Origin: JAVKFF01 sp040226215
GTDB lineage: Bacteria; Pseudomonadota; Alphaproteobacteria; DSM-16000; Inquilinaceae
NCBI GenBank assembly: GCA_040226215.1
Contig: JAVKFF010000023.1
Location: forward strand, 1 to 14,624
Direction: 5' to 3'
Length of the DNA: 14,624 nucleotides
The position numbers were made by a program, and so were the translations under genes. Below, one piece after another: positions 1 through 6,985 of this stretch. Within the stretch, counting starts at the first letter, position 1. Every line of letters begins with the position of its first letter. The notes below the pieces were generated by a model. That model was given only the letters and a program-made list of their open reading frames with translations. It was not told where the DNA came from and ran no database searches.

Positions 1-137
1 ACTGAAGAAGGCCGCCGCCAGAACGCTTCCAGCACTCTGGGATGCCATCCGCGATGCCATAGACAGCGTCACCCCAACCGATTGCCGAGGCTTCTTTACA
101 GCTACCGGCTACGAACCAGTATGATCGGAATCCGCTC
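1..137 (+). mobile_element. Right end of an IS630-like insertion sequence
   Basis: After the transposase stop at 124 only about 13 bp remain before the neighbouring primase gene begins. Read inward from the right, the end is GAGCGGATTCCGATCAT, a plausible terminal inverted repeat. The junction sequence is CTAG, and IS630 elements are known to duplicate a TA target dinucleotide, here most simply 138-139. The other inverted repeat lies outside the window, so the exact edge is inferred. Confidence 0.5.
2..124 (+). pseudogene. IS630-family transposase, C-terminal end only (gene enters from the left)
   Basis: An open frame runs from the window edge for 40 codons to TGA at 122-124. It reads LKKAAARTLPALWDAIRDA, then a TPTDCRGFFTATGY-like ending. 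The pattern of an LW-AI segment followed by 'TP-(D/E)C--FF-A-GY' near the stop matches the extreme C-terminus of IS630-superfamily DDE transposases. The catalytic part lies outside the window, so I cannot tell whether the full transposase is intact; 'partial' here refers to the window edge. The assignment rests on a short tail and could be wrong at subfamily level. Confidence 0.65.
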
Positions 138-2404
138 TAGAATTCATCGTCACCCGCCTCCATCCGGTTCTGCCACTGGCCGGAGGTATCGACCGGCTTC
201 ACGCGAATTCCCTGGAGGCCGCGCTGCTTGCGATGGCCCGGGGTCTCGGTGAGCAACTCATATCCAAGGCGCTGAAGCCGCATGCTGAGCTTCTTCGTCG
301 ACCCCGGGTGTTCGCCACTGGCTATCGCGAAGTCCGACCAACTCCTGAACAAGTTGGCGGTGGTGTCGGTGAACCTGCTTTCACCTTTTTCGCAGCATGC
401 TTCCAGCCACTCGCCGACGAGGTCCTGTTCGCTGAAGTAGCTCGCGGTGGCCTGGGTCACCACCTGCGGGCGGACAAGCCGGTTCTGATGCCAGTCGAGC
501 GCCCCCTCGATGGCCCAGACGAGGATGGCTGGCCATTCGCTCTTGAGCTTCGCTTCCAGATACGGATCCGGGTTCGTCGGGGTGTGCGTGAACGGCACGA
601 TGTTGAAGCGCCGCCTGGCTGCGTCGTCCACGCTGCTGAGGATCGGCTTGTGGTTCCCGACGATCACAAGTTTGAACTGCGGCCGGTACTCGAAGTTGTC
701 CTGGCGCATGCACCGCGCGGTGATCGGATCGCCGCCGGTCAACTGCTTGATCCGGGATTCCGCCCAGGACCTTCCCTCCTCGGTCTCCGATGCGCTGACC
801 AGGCGCGCACCGCGAAGCATCGCCAGATCGGTTGAATGCCGCTCACCGCGCGCTGCGGTGAAGCTGTCCATGGCGGCGGTGGTGGAATAGGCGCCCAAGA
901 TGCCGGTGAGGACGTTGACGAAGACCGACTTGCCGTTGCCGCCGGGCCCGTAAAGGAAGAAGAGGCTGTGCTCCGAGACGTCGCCCGTCAGGCAATAGCC
1001 GGCGAGTTGCTGCAGGAAGCGCTGCAGCGCCTCGTCCCCGTTCGTCGCCTCAGCGAGAAAGCGCCGCCAGGTCGGGCAATCACCGCCCGCATCAGGAGCC
1101 ACCGCCGTCACCTTGGTGATGAAGTCGCGACGATGGGCCGAACGCAACCTGCCGGTGCGGAGATCGACCGTACCGCCGGGGGTGCCGAGCAGAAAGGGAT
1201 CGGTGTCCCAACGATCGGCGGTGACGGCGAACACCGGATCGGCCTTGGCGAACCGCTCCACCGCACCTGCCGTGGTCGCCCGGGCAAGCCTCTGGTCCGG
1301 CTTCGGGTTGTGCAGGCGACACAGTTCCCGGGCCCGGTGGAAGGCCTCTTCGGTCCGGTCCTGCTGCCAGTACGCGCCGCTCCAGATGAACCACGAACCG
1401 GTCCCGTGGCAGTAGCGCAGGTCGTCGCCATGTGTCTCGGCGAAGGCCCGGGCAAGGCCGTCCTCGGTCGCCTCGACAGGACGATCCAGCACCTTCTGGT
1501 ACGAGGTTGACATCCTCACCTGGTGGCCGGCCTTGAGGATCGATCGCTTTGGGATTCCTCGGGGCTGCAGGCGTCCCGCCTCCAGCCCGCTGGCGATCGT
1601 CCGGTGGACGCTTGCGAGCCCATCATCGTTGACGAGACCGGATGCCTTCGCCGCCTCCACCAGAGCGTTCTTCACCCGACGCTCATCGAGGCAACCACCG
1701 CTGATCAACTGTCCCAGACTGAAGGCAGCACTATTCAGCGCGTCATTGCGCTCGCCCTCGGGGGCGGATGCGACCCGCTCGACCTCCTTGCTGAGGGCCG
1801 CCTCGACATAGGGATGCGGCACAGCCAGGGGCGAGAGCGCGGTGCAAGGCGTGGACTTCGGCTCCTGCCTCGCCTTCCCGCTCCGCGTGACAAGATCCAG
1901 CAGCCAGTCAGGCGCTTGCACTGGCTCGCAGTCCCGCTCCACTCGGTAGCTACCGCCCTTACCGTTGACGCTCGGCGCCAGGATGACGTAGCCACCATCG
2001 CCCCGGACATCGAGACCCCTGCCGAGCTTGCCGACACTGGACGGCACCTCATGGCCCGGCCAAGCGAAGATGTGATGCGTTCCACCCCGCGGCGTCCGCT
2101 GGGTCCGGGTCGCCGGCAACGGACCGTGTTCGTCCTCCAGGGCTGCCAGCGACGCCTGACCGTCGAGCCCCTTCTCGGGATCGACGTCCACGTCGAGGGC
2201 GATGAGGCCGGATGGCTCCCCGGTGGGTATGCCGATCATGGCGTCGGGCCAATCCTTCCACCAGGTGTTGATCATCGCCGGATCGGTCGTCGCGGCCTTG
2301 AAGCCCTCCTTCACTCTCGGCCTCTTGTCCGGCCGGCAGGGGAACACCGGCATCCCCTGTGCGGCGTAGGCGAGCGCGGCATCGCGTATCTCACCGCCGC
2401 TCAT
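137..2404 (-). CDS. P4-family primase-helicase (AEP primase/polymerase plus D5-like SF3 helicase)
   Basis: A 755-residue replication protein of the phage/plasmid primase type. It would synthesise primers and unwind DNA at the element's origin. The N-terminal archaeo-eukaryotic primase domain shows LDVDVDP (D71 and D73, metal ligands), RGGTHHIFAW (around 107-115, nucleotide-binding His) and DVRGDGGYVILAPS (around 132-144). The second half is the SF3 helicase: Walker A GPGGNGKS around 485-492, the Walker B region LVSASETEE around 534-542, motif C LVIVGNHKPIL around 578-588 and the arginine-rich DDAARRRFNIVPF around 592-604. I chose the ATG at 2404 over upstream in-frame starts because it overlaps the stop of the AlpA-like gene by 14 nt (translational coupling) and the upstream extension is low-complexity. 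Length is normal for the family. The stop codon lies exactly at the IS630 junction, so the last residues may be altered by the insertion. Confidence 0.9.
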   Translation of the reverse strand: MSGGEIRDAALAYAAQGMPVFPCRPDKRPRVKEGFKAATTDPAMINTWWKDWPDAMIGIPTGEPSGLIALDVDVDPEKGLDGQASLAALEDEHGPLPATRTQRTPRGGTHHIFAWPGHEVPSSVGKLGRGLDVRGDGGYVILAPSVNGKGGSYRVERDCEPVQAPDWLLDLVTRSGKARQEPKSTPCTALSPLAVPHPYVEAALSKEVERVASAPEGERNDALNSAAFSLGQLISGGCLDERRVKNALVEAAKASGLVNDDGLASVHRTIASGLEAGRLQPRGIPKRSILKAGHQVRMSTSYQKVLDRPVEATEDGLARAFAETHGDDLRYCHGTGSWFIWSGAYWQQDRTEEAFHRARELCRLHNPKPDQRLARATTAGAVERFAKADPVFAVTADRWDTDPFLLGTPGGTVDLRTGRLRSAHRRDFITKVTAVAPDAGGDCPTWRRFLAEATNGDEALQRFLQQLAGYCLTGDVSEHSLFFLYGPGGNGKSVFVNVLTGILGAYSTTAAMDSFTAARGERHSTDLAMLRGARLVSASETEEGRSWAESRIKQLTGGDPITARCMRQDNFEYRPQFKLVIVGNHKPILSSVDDAARRRFNIVPFTHTPTNPDPYLEAKLKSEWPAILVWAIEGALDWHQNRLVRPQVVTQATASYFSEQDLVGEWLEACCEKGESRFTDTTANLFRSWSDFAIASGEHPGSTKKLSMRLQRLGYELLTETPGHRKQRGLQGIRVKPVDTSGQWQNRMEAGDDEF

Positions 2405-2621
2405 GGGGCGGCTCAGAGAACGGGGCGGTGGCACCGACCGCGGTGCTGTGCCGCAGGTGCATTGCCTCGTACTCCTCGACGTCTTCGAGGCGGTACACGA
2501 CCCGGCCACCGATCTTGATGTAGCGAGGGCCTTCCCCCGACCACCGCCACCGCTCGAGGGTGCGGTGGCTGATGTTCCAGCGAGCGGCGAGCTCGATCTG
2601 GTTCAAATGCCTGACCGTCAT
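2391..2621 (-). CDS. AlpA-like helix-turn-helix DNA-binding protein
   Basis: A 76-residue protein. Residues 6-56 form a MerR/excisionase-type winged helix: LNQIELAARWNISHRTLERW (helix-turn-helix), followed by GPRYIKIGGRVVYRLEDVEEY, where the 'GG-V-Y---DV--Y' wing is diagnostic of AlpA and excisionase-like regulators of P4-type satellites. The ATG at 2621 is preceded by a strong AAGGAG about 6 nt upstream, which decides the start. A longer frame using a TTG further upstream is rejected because it crosses the G-tract region and gives an unlikely N-terminus. The gene overlaps the primase start, so the two are one operon. In such elements this protein activates the integrase or excision genes; here it might also regulate its own operon, which is inference. 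Confidence 0.8.
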   Translation of the reverse strand: MTVRHLNQIELAARWNISHRTLERWRWSGEGPRYIKIGGRVVYRLEDVEEYEAMHLRHSTAVGATAPFSEPPHERR

Positions 2622-2674
2622 CTGTGTCTCCTTCGGTCTTGGTCGAAAATCTGCGGAGAGGATGGCGGCGCGGT

Positions 2675-2715
2675 GGGGGGGAAAACTGGGGGAGCGTGGG
2701 GGGAAACCGAGGGGG
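2675..2715 (+). repeat. Four phased G-tracts upstream of the alpA-primase operon (potential G-quadruplex or iteron-like site)
   Basis: On the plus strand, runs of 7, 5, 6 and 5 guanines lie at 2675-2681, 2688-2692, 2698-2703 and 2711-2715, separated by loops of 6, 5 and 7 nt. This exceeds the usual criterion for an intramolecular G-quadruplex. Tract centres are about 10.5-12.5 bp apart, close to one helical turn. On the minus (coding) strand the units read as repeated T-rich-then-C-tract blocks, e.g. TTTCCCCCC. The site is in the 5' region of the replication operon, between its start codon and the preceding terminator. A role as origin iterons, a regulator site or a folded DNA switch is inferred. 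Confidence 0.6.
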
Positions 2716-2730
2716 AATTGCGTCACCGAC

Positions 2731-2754
2731 AAAAAAGCCGCCCCGAAGGGCGGC
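2731..2754 (-). terminator. Rho-independent terminator of the 391/324-aa operon
   Basis: On the minus strand, GCCGCCC-TTCG-GGGCGGC is followed immediately by six T. It is a perfect 7-bp GC stem with a stable UUCG tetraloop and a U-tract, 25 nt after the stop of the 324-aa gene. It insulates that operon from the downstream alpA-primase operon, which must therefore have its own promoter between about 2622 and 2730. Confidence 0.9.
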
Positions 2755-2778
2755 GTCGTAAAGATCGGTGGATTCCTT

Positions 2779-3753
2779 TCAGAGGCGCGCGGGCACTTTC
2801 AATCGAACCTGACCATCATGGTTTTCGATGTATTCTCTCCATGCGTTGCGCTTCTCCAGACGCTTGTCCTTGAACACATCCTCGATGCGGTCCGAATCGT
2901 ACTCCGCCTCGGCCAGGAACCACTCCTCACCCACCCATTCGTCGCCTCGGGCCCACGCCTCATAGAGCAACCGGATGAGTCGCTTCTTCTTCCCCCGGAA
3001 GAAATACTGTCGCTCGTGGATGCGGAGCCACGATCCGTCCGGGCTGCAATCGACGGGGCTGAGCTGACGCTCGACCGCGGCGGGCCGCGAGTTGGCCATT
3101 GCGGCAAGGCGATGGAGATCCAGCTCCACGTCGCTGGAGCCGCGGGCAAGGACAGTCCCGAAGGGGATGATCCTGCTAACAGCCGGTAGTGTGAGATCAT
3201 CCGGGACCCAGTGAGCGGACGTCAGCAGAAGGGATGGCTTGGCGCCAAGCCGCAGCTTGAGCTCCGGAAGCAGCGACGCTCGCACATCGGGCGCAACCAA
3301 GCGCCGGGCGAACAAGACCGCAATCCCCGTACGTCGACCCAACCGCGGCGAGCCGAGGTCCCAAAGGTGCCCATCGACCAGTGGAGTCGGCTTGCGGGTC
3401 GACGGCAGCCTAAGCAGCCGGCAGATCAGTTCCACGAAGGCGGCGGTGTCCAAGCGCCAGGTCCGCAGCTCGTCGGCAGCGACATCGACAAAGCCTACCT
3501 CGGGATGGAAGCAGCGGGCGGCGCCAGTAGCATGATCGAATTCGATCGGGGCCCGTGTTTCACCGTCGGCGAGCTCCAGATCGATCGAATCGAGAGGTTT
3601 GCCAGGCACGAGGAGCGCTCCCCCGGTCAGCGTCCGCCCCTCGGCGCCGATCTCGTTGTCGAGGACGCGTGCCGTTACAATCGGAGGCTCCTGCTCGGCC
3701 AGCTGAATAATGAAACGGAAGGCACGGGTGGATATTGCGGCCTTGGCGATCAA
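2779..3753 (-). CDS. Unknown protein with C-terminal winged-helix-like segment (324 aa)
   Basis: I do not recognise a named family. The frame starts with TTG at 3753, overlapping the upstream gene's stop as TTGA, with GAGGA about 9 nt upstream, so translation is coupled to the 391-aa protein. Residues about 1-240 look like a soluble mixed alpha/beta domain without catalytic motifs I can name. Residues about 250-321 resemble a winged helix: FFRGKKKRLIRLLYEAWARG, then a WVGEEWFLAEA recognition-helix-like stretch, a D-I-DVFKDKR segment and a final G-VRLKV strand, the order seen in response-regulator-type DNA-binding domains. There is no signal peptide or membrane segment. A DNA-binding or regulatory role in the island is plausible but unproven. 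A strong terminator follows. Confidence 0.75.
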   Translation of the reverse strand: MIAKAAISTRAFRFIIQLAEQEPPIVTARVLDNEIGAEGRTLTGGALLVPGKPLDSIDLELADGETRAPIEFDHATGAARCFHPEVGFVDVAADELRTWRLDTAAFVELICRLLRLPSTRKPTPLVDGHLWDLGSPRLGRRTGIAVLFARRLVAPDVRASLLPELKLRLGAKPSLLLTSAHWVPDDLTLPAVSRIIPFGTVLARGSSDVELDLHRLAAMANSRPAAVERQLSPVDCSPDGSWLRIHERQYFFRGKKKRLIRLLYEAWARGDEWVGEEWFLAEAEYDSDRIEDVFKDKRLEKRNAWREYIENHDGQVRLKVPARL

Positions 3754-4925
3754 ACGATCAGATCCTCGATCACTCGCCAGCGCCGCAAGTACTTCTCGCC
3801 GATCAGCCGCTCCTTCTCGGTCTTGTCCTTGAGGTCACAACCATTGGGATGGCGCAGCTTGATGGTGATGATGCGGCCCCGTGGGTTGACCGTATCCGGC
3901 TTGAAACGGACGGACAGGACAGCTTCGACGATACGATAGCCGCCAAGAAACGGGTCACGCTCGCCGAACAGTCGGCGTGCCTCTCCGTGCACTGTCTCTC
4001 CTTCCGACCTGGCTTCAATCGTAACGAACGCGCGCTCGTCGAAGGTCTCGAACTTGACGAGGCGGAGACGCACGTCGTCGATCCCATCCTCAGGATCGCG
4101 CTCGAACTCTCGTTCCGCCCTGAACACGGAAAGGTCGTAGCGCCGCAGGGGGATTCTTTGACCCTCGATCGCATGGCCCAATAGAGTCTTGGCGAACATT
4201 CGCGCAAGCTCCGTGCGACGCGCCTTCTTCTGCGCCACCACTTCGATCACGCCGCTCGCCGGCTCGTAAGCGAACGCCAGCTCATAGACCGGCCTGTAGA
4301 CGAGCGCCTCAAGGTCATCCCCCTGGAAGACGGAGACGCTGTCTGGAAGTCCCTCACGGTAGATCGTGACCTGGACTAGTTCCTTGATCTTGCCGTCCCG
4401 ATCCGCGCGGCTGCGGTCGAAGACCTCGATTTTGATCTTTTGGCCCTCACGAAAGAACTGCTGCACCTCTGCCGCAAGAGCCTCAAGGTGCGTCGCCTCG
4501 CGACCAACCTTAAGACCTGGGGGGGCGACAAAGCCATCCCACAGTCTACCGCGCCGGGAATTCTCGAAGAACGACGCTTCTTCGGCCCGGCGGAAGCGCT
4601 TTTCGTCGTTCCGAAGCAGCCACAGGGCACGGGCATGGCGGGTGGCGATGTCCCGGAGAATGTCCCGTTGCTCGGGACTGGCGATGTCCATCAGGGCTGT
4701 CTGCCCGACATCGCTCGTCATGCGGTCGGCCCGCTCGAAATCAAGCTGGATACGCTCGCGCTCAATCTCGCTCGACGCACCGATCGCCTTCAGCACGGGC
4801 TTGATCAGCGCGCCGTTGGAGCCGGTCCAGTCCACCGGCTCGGGAAACTCCACCGGGCGCTGCGCGAAATAAGCTTGAAGGTCGGATCCCGGCGTGTTCC
4901 GAAGCAGGCGCGTGACAACGGGCAT
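3750..4925 (-). CDS. Unknown soluble protein (391 aa), first gene of a two-gene operon
   Basis: No family is recognised. The ATG at 4925 has GAAGGAG about 10 nt upstream, and the predicted promoter lies about 100 bp upstream. The protein is charged and soluble, with no signal peptide or membrane helix. Residues about 50-115 are helical and rich in Arg/Glu (e.g. IERERIQLDFERADRM, RHARALWLLRNDEKRFRRAE). The rest alternates short strands, e.g. KIKELVQVTIYREG, DDVRLRLVKFETF and RGRIITIKLRHPNG, suggesting repeated beta-rich modules. It is coupled to the 324-aa winged-helix-like protein by a 4-nt overlap and is divergent from the XRE-zincin gene. The pair could be a defence module, a regulator pair or a partner of the divergent operon; the sequence does not decide. 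Confidence 0.8.
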   Translation of the reverse strand: MPVVTRLLRNTPGSDLQAYFAQRPVEFPEPVDWTGSNGALIKPVLKAIGASSEIERERIQLDFERADRMTSDVGQTALMDIASPEQRDILRDIATRHARALWLLRNDEKRFRRAEEASFFENSRRGRLWDGFVAPPGLKVGREATHLEALAAEVQQFFREGQKIKIEVFDRSRADRDGKIKELVQVTIYREGLPDSVSVFQGDDLEALVYRPVYELAFAYEPASGVIEVVAQKKARRTELARMFAKTLLGHAIEGQRIPLRRYDLSVFRAEREFERDPEDGIDDVRLRLVKFETFDERAFVTIEARSEGETVHGEARRLFGERDPFLGGYRIVEAVLSVRFKPDTVNPRGRIITIKLRHPNGCDLKDKTEKERLIGEKYLRRWRVIEDLIV

Positions 4926-4995
4926 GAGAAAACCGCTCCTTCAGGCTCCCGTGTCCCGACTCCTCCCATCCGGGAACCACGGGTTGCATCGACGC

Positions 4996-5009
4996 GCCGC
5001 TTCAGCGGC
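4996..5009. repeat. Short perfect inverted repeat in the leader of the leftward operon
   Basis: GCCGCT-TC-AGCGGC is a 6-bp-arm palindrome between the leftward -10 element and the 391-aa start codon. It could be a small RNA hairpin in the leader or a chance GC-rich repeat. It is the only other structure I see in the 233-bp divergent region besides the promoters and operators. Confidence 0.35.
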
Positions 5010-5027
5010 CGCGACTCCGAGGCCGTC

Positions 5028-5055
5028 ATCATATGTCCGTTAATCGTACTTTCAA
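5028..5055 (-). promoter_or_regulatory. Predicted sigma70-type promoter for the leftward 391/324-aa operon
   Basis: On the minus strand, TTGAAA (5055-5050) and TATGAT (5033-5028) are separated by 16 nt, close to consensus. They lie about 100 bp upstream of the 391-aa start. The -35 sits only 8-15 bp from the rightward promoter's -35, so the two polymerases could interfere, or one regulator could control both directions. Confidence 0.6.
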
Positions 5056-5062
5056 GGAAAAT

Positions 5063-5091
5063 TTGACACTATGTGTCCGATGACCCATTGT
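5063..5091 (+). promoter_or_regulatory. Predicted promoter for the XRE-zincin/PIN (and possibly AddB-AddA-PLD) operon
   Basis: A perfect TTGACA at 5063-5068 is followed after 17 nt by a weak -10, CATTGT, at 5086-5091. The putative start site would be about 60 nt upstream of the ATG at 5159. Both elements are embedded in inverted repeats, as expected of an XRE-autorepressed promoter. A good -35 with a poor -10 fits a regulated promoter. Confidence 0.5.
5065..5077. promoter_or_regulatory. Candidate operator 1, inverted repeat over the rightward -35
   Basis: GACAC-TAT-GTGTC is a perfect inverted repeat with 5-bp arms and a 3-bp spacer. It overlaps the TTGACA element and is close to the leftward -35. 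XRE-type regulators commonly bind such sites as dimers and repress their own promoter. Binding by the adjacent XRE-ImmA protein is inferred from position. Confidence 0.5.
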
Positions 5092-5094
5092 CAT
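5080..5094. promoter_or_regulatory. Candidate operator 2, inverted repeat over the rightward -10
   Basis: ATGAC-CCATT-GTCAT is a perfect inverted repeat with 5-bp arms and a 5-bp spacer, covering the weak -10. Its centre is about 16 bp from that of the first repeat, i.e. about 1.5 helical turns. The arm sequence differs from operator 1 (GACAC versus ATGAC, sharing GAC), so the two may be sites of different affinity or for different proteins. Confidence 0.45.
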
Positions 5095-5158
5095 GCGGTC
5101 GACAGTCCTTGGCTGCCGACCGATTTGGATTCGCACGCCAAGCAGAGGGATGAGAACG

Positions 5159-6391
5159 ATGATCGATGCGGCACAGCTTGGTCTTCGGCTGCGGGCCGCG
5201 CGCGAACGCCGCGGCCTGAGCCAGCAGACCGTGGCGGATGCTCTCGGCCTTCCGCGAACGGCCGTCACCAACATGGAATCTGGAAACCGGACGGTGTCGA
5301 CCCTGGAGCTTACGAAGCTCGCGGCGCTTTACGGCCAGTCTACGGCGCTCTTCCTATCCCCCAACGAGGAAGCGGAGGACCTGTCGATCGTCCTCCATCG
5401 CGCGCTGCCAGAGATGGCTGGCTCGCCCGAGATCGATCACGAGGTACGCCGTATCCTTGACCTTTATCGGGAAGGCGCCGGGCTCCGGAGCCTGCTTGGC
5501 CAAGCCATCGAGCTCACCGTACCCAACTATGCCGCCCGCCTGTCCTCTGTTGGCGATGCCATACGGCAGGGCGAAGCCGTTGCGCAGGAAGAGCGACGGC
5601 GACTCGGCCTCGGCATCGCTCCGATCGTCAACATGGCCGAGACGATCAGCGAGCAGGGCATATGGACGGCCGCGACCGATCTGCCGGACAGCCTTTCCGG
5701 ACTGTTCGTGAACCATCCGTCGATCGGCCATGCGATCCTGGTAAACGTTCAGCACTGGCCTGTTCGGCGGCGCTTCTCGTACGCTCACGAGTACGCCCAC
5801 GCCGTCTTCGATCGTGAGGAGACGGTCACGACCACGCGACGCGAGAATGCCTCGGAGCTGGTCGAGAAGCGCGCGAATGCCTTTGCCGCTGCGTTTCTCA
5901 TGCCGGCTGAAGGGGTGCTCGACGAGCTGCGTCAGCTGGACAAAGGACAGCCGAGCCGGCTGGCGCAGATCATCTTCGACGTCGCCGGAAACAAGGGGAT
6001 CGAGGCTGAAATCCGCCCTCGTCCCGGATCGCAGGCGATCACCTATCAGGACGTGGCCTCGCTCGCACGCCATTTTGGCGTCAGCTATGAGGCGGCCGTC
6101 TGGCGCTTGAAGAGCCTGAACCACATCAGCGCGGCCGAGACCGCAGCGCTGATCGATCAAAAGGAGATGGGCAAGCGGTACATTCGGCTGTTCGGGTTCT
6201 TCGACCTGCTCGACGAAGGGGAGACGCCGCCGCCGGCGGAGCAGGAGCTGCGCAGCCAGCTGATGCGGCTCGCAATCGAGGCGTATCGTCAGGATGAGAT
6301 CTCGCGCGGTCGCCTCCTGGAACTCGCCAGGAAACTCGAGGTCGATGGCGCCGAGCTCCTTGAGCTAGCGGACGCGACGCGAACGGACTGA
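5159..6391 (+). CDS. XRE-family regulator fused to an ImmA/IrrE zinc peptidase
   Basis: A 410-residue two-domain protein. Residues about 7-59 form an XRE/Cro-type helix-turn-helix (GLRLRAARERRGLSQQTVAD, then LGLPRTAVTNMESGNRTVST). The peptidase domain carries HEYAH (H210, E211, H214) and the downstream ligand region ELVEKRANAFAAAFLMP with E236, the arrangement of ImmA/IrrE (DUF955) gluzincins. After it, YQDVASLARHFGVSYEAAVWRL is the usual family tail. I chose the ATG at 5159 because AGAGGG sits 9 nt upstream and the helix-turn-helix begins directly; the ATG at 5150 is too close to that Shine-Dalgarno and the 5093 start overlaps the promoter. Known relatives act as repressors or antitoxins, or cleave a partner repressor after DNA damage. 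Two inverted repeats overlap its promoter, suggesting autoregulation, and a PIN gene follows after 15 nt. Confidence 0.9.
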   Translation: MIDAAQLGLRLRAARERRGLSQQTVADALGLPRTAVTNMESGNRTVSTLELTKLAALYGQSTALFLSPNEEAEDLSIVLHRALPEMAGSPEIDHEVRRILDLYREGAGLRSLLGQAIELTVPNYAARLSSVGDAIRQGEAVAQEERRRLGLGIAPIVNMAETISEQGIWTAATDLPDSLSGLFVNHPSIGHAILVNVQHWPVRRRFSYAHEYAHAVFDREETVTTTRRENASELVEKRANAFAAAFLMPAEGVLDELRQLDKGQPSRLAQIIFDVAGNKGIEAEIRPRPGSQAITYQDVASLARHFGVSYEAAVWRLKSLNHISAAETAALIDQKEMGKRYIRLFGFFDLLDEGETPPPAEQELRSQLMRLAIEAYRQDEISRGRLLELARKLEVDGAELLELADATRTD

Positions 6392-6406
6392 TGGCGAGAA
6401 CGGCAC

Positions 6407-6925
6407 ATGGGATCGGCGATCGTCGTTGCGGACACCTCCGTCATCATCAACTTTCTGCGGATCGACCGCATGGATCTGATCGGCGCTCATCCGAGCCCGT
6501 TTATCGTCACGGACCATGTGGCGGACGAAATCCCCGACTCTTATCCCGAGCAGCAGGCGCGCTTTCACACGGCTCTCGGGATGAGCCATCTCACGCAGCA
6601 CCGCATCGACAATCCCGCCGAGGTCGAGATCTTCCTACGCCTTTCCGCGCGGGGACGGCTGGGCACGGGCGAGCGCTCTGCCATCGCAGTAGCACTCAAC
6701 AGGGGGTGCGCGCTGGTAATCGACGATTCACGCGCGATTCAACGGGCCATCGAGGAAGCAGGCATTACCGGCAACCCGCTGACAATTCTCCGCACACAAG
6801 ACGTGATCGTGCATCTGATAAAGGCCAAGTTGCTGGAGATCGAGGCAGCCGACGCGATCAAGGAAAACTGGCATCTCAATCACCGATTCACGATTCGGAT
6901 CGGGTCGTTTGTCGAGTTGCTGTAG
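6407..6925 (+). CDS. PIN-domain protein (probable ribonuclease or nuclease toxin, DUF3368-like)
   Basis: A 172-residue protein with the hallmarks of a PIN domain: an N-terminal strand ending in Asp (VVADTSVI, D9), acidic E41 in HVADEIPD, E89 in GTGERSAI and D106/D107 in ALVIDDSRA, together the usual metal-binding set. The C-terminal NPLTILRTQDVIVHLIKAKL helix continues the fold. The ATG at 6407 starts just before the first strand. The gene begins 15 nt after the XRE-zincin stop, so they form a bicistron like a toxin-antitoxin pair; XRE/ImmA proteins are known to pair with PIN-like proteins such as DUF4411. Its target (tRNA, mRNA or DNA) cannot be told from the sequence. It lies 60 nt before the addB-like gene and may be co-transcribed with it. 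Confidence 0.85.
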   Translation: MGSAIVVADTSVIINFLRIDRMDLIGAHPSPFIVTDHVADEIPDSYPEQQARFHTALGMSHLTQHRIDNPAEVEIFLRLSARGRLGTGERSAIAVALNRGCALVIDDSRAIQRAIEEAGITGNPLTILRTQDVIVHLIKAKLLEIEAADAIKENWHLNHRFTIRIGSFVELL

Positions 6926-6985
6926 TCTACTTTTGTGATCGGGGCGGTTTCATCCGTGCACCGGTCTTAAGAATGGGGGGCACCC

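Noticed and set aside
1523..2518. 331-codon plus-strand open frame opposite the primase
   Set aside because: It is antisense to a protein with clear primase motifs, lacks recognisable domains and is a product of high-GC third positions. The same applies to frames at 836-1510, 2560-3189 and 3211-3939.
5354..6160. 268-codon minus-strand open frame
   Set aside because: It is antisense to the XRE-ImmA gene, whose helix-turn-helix and HEYAH motifs are convincing.
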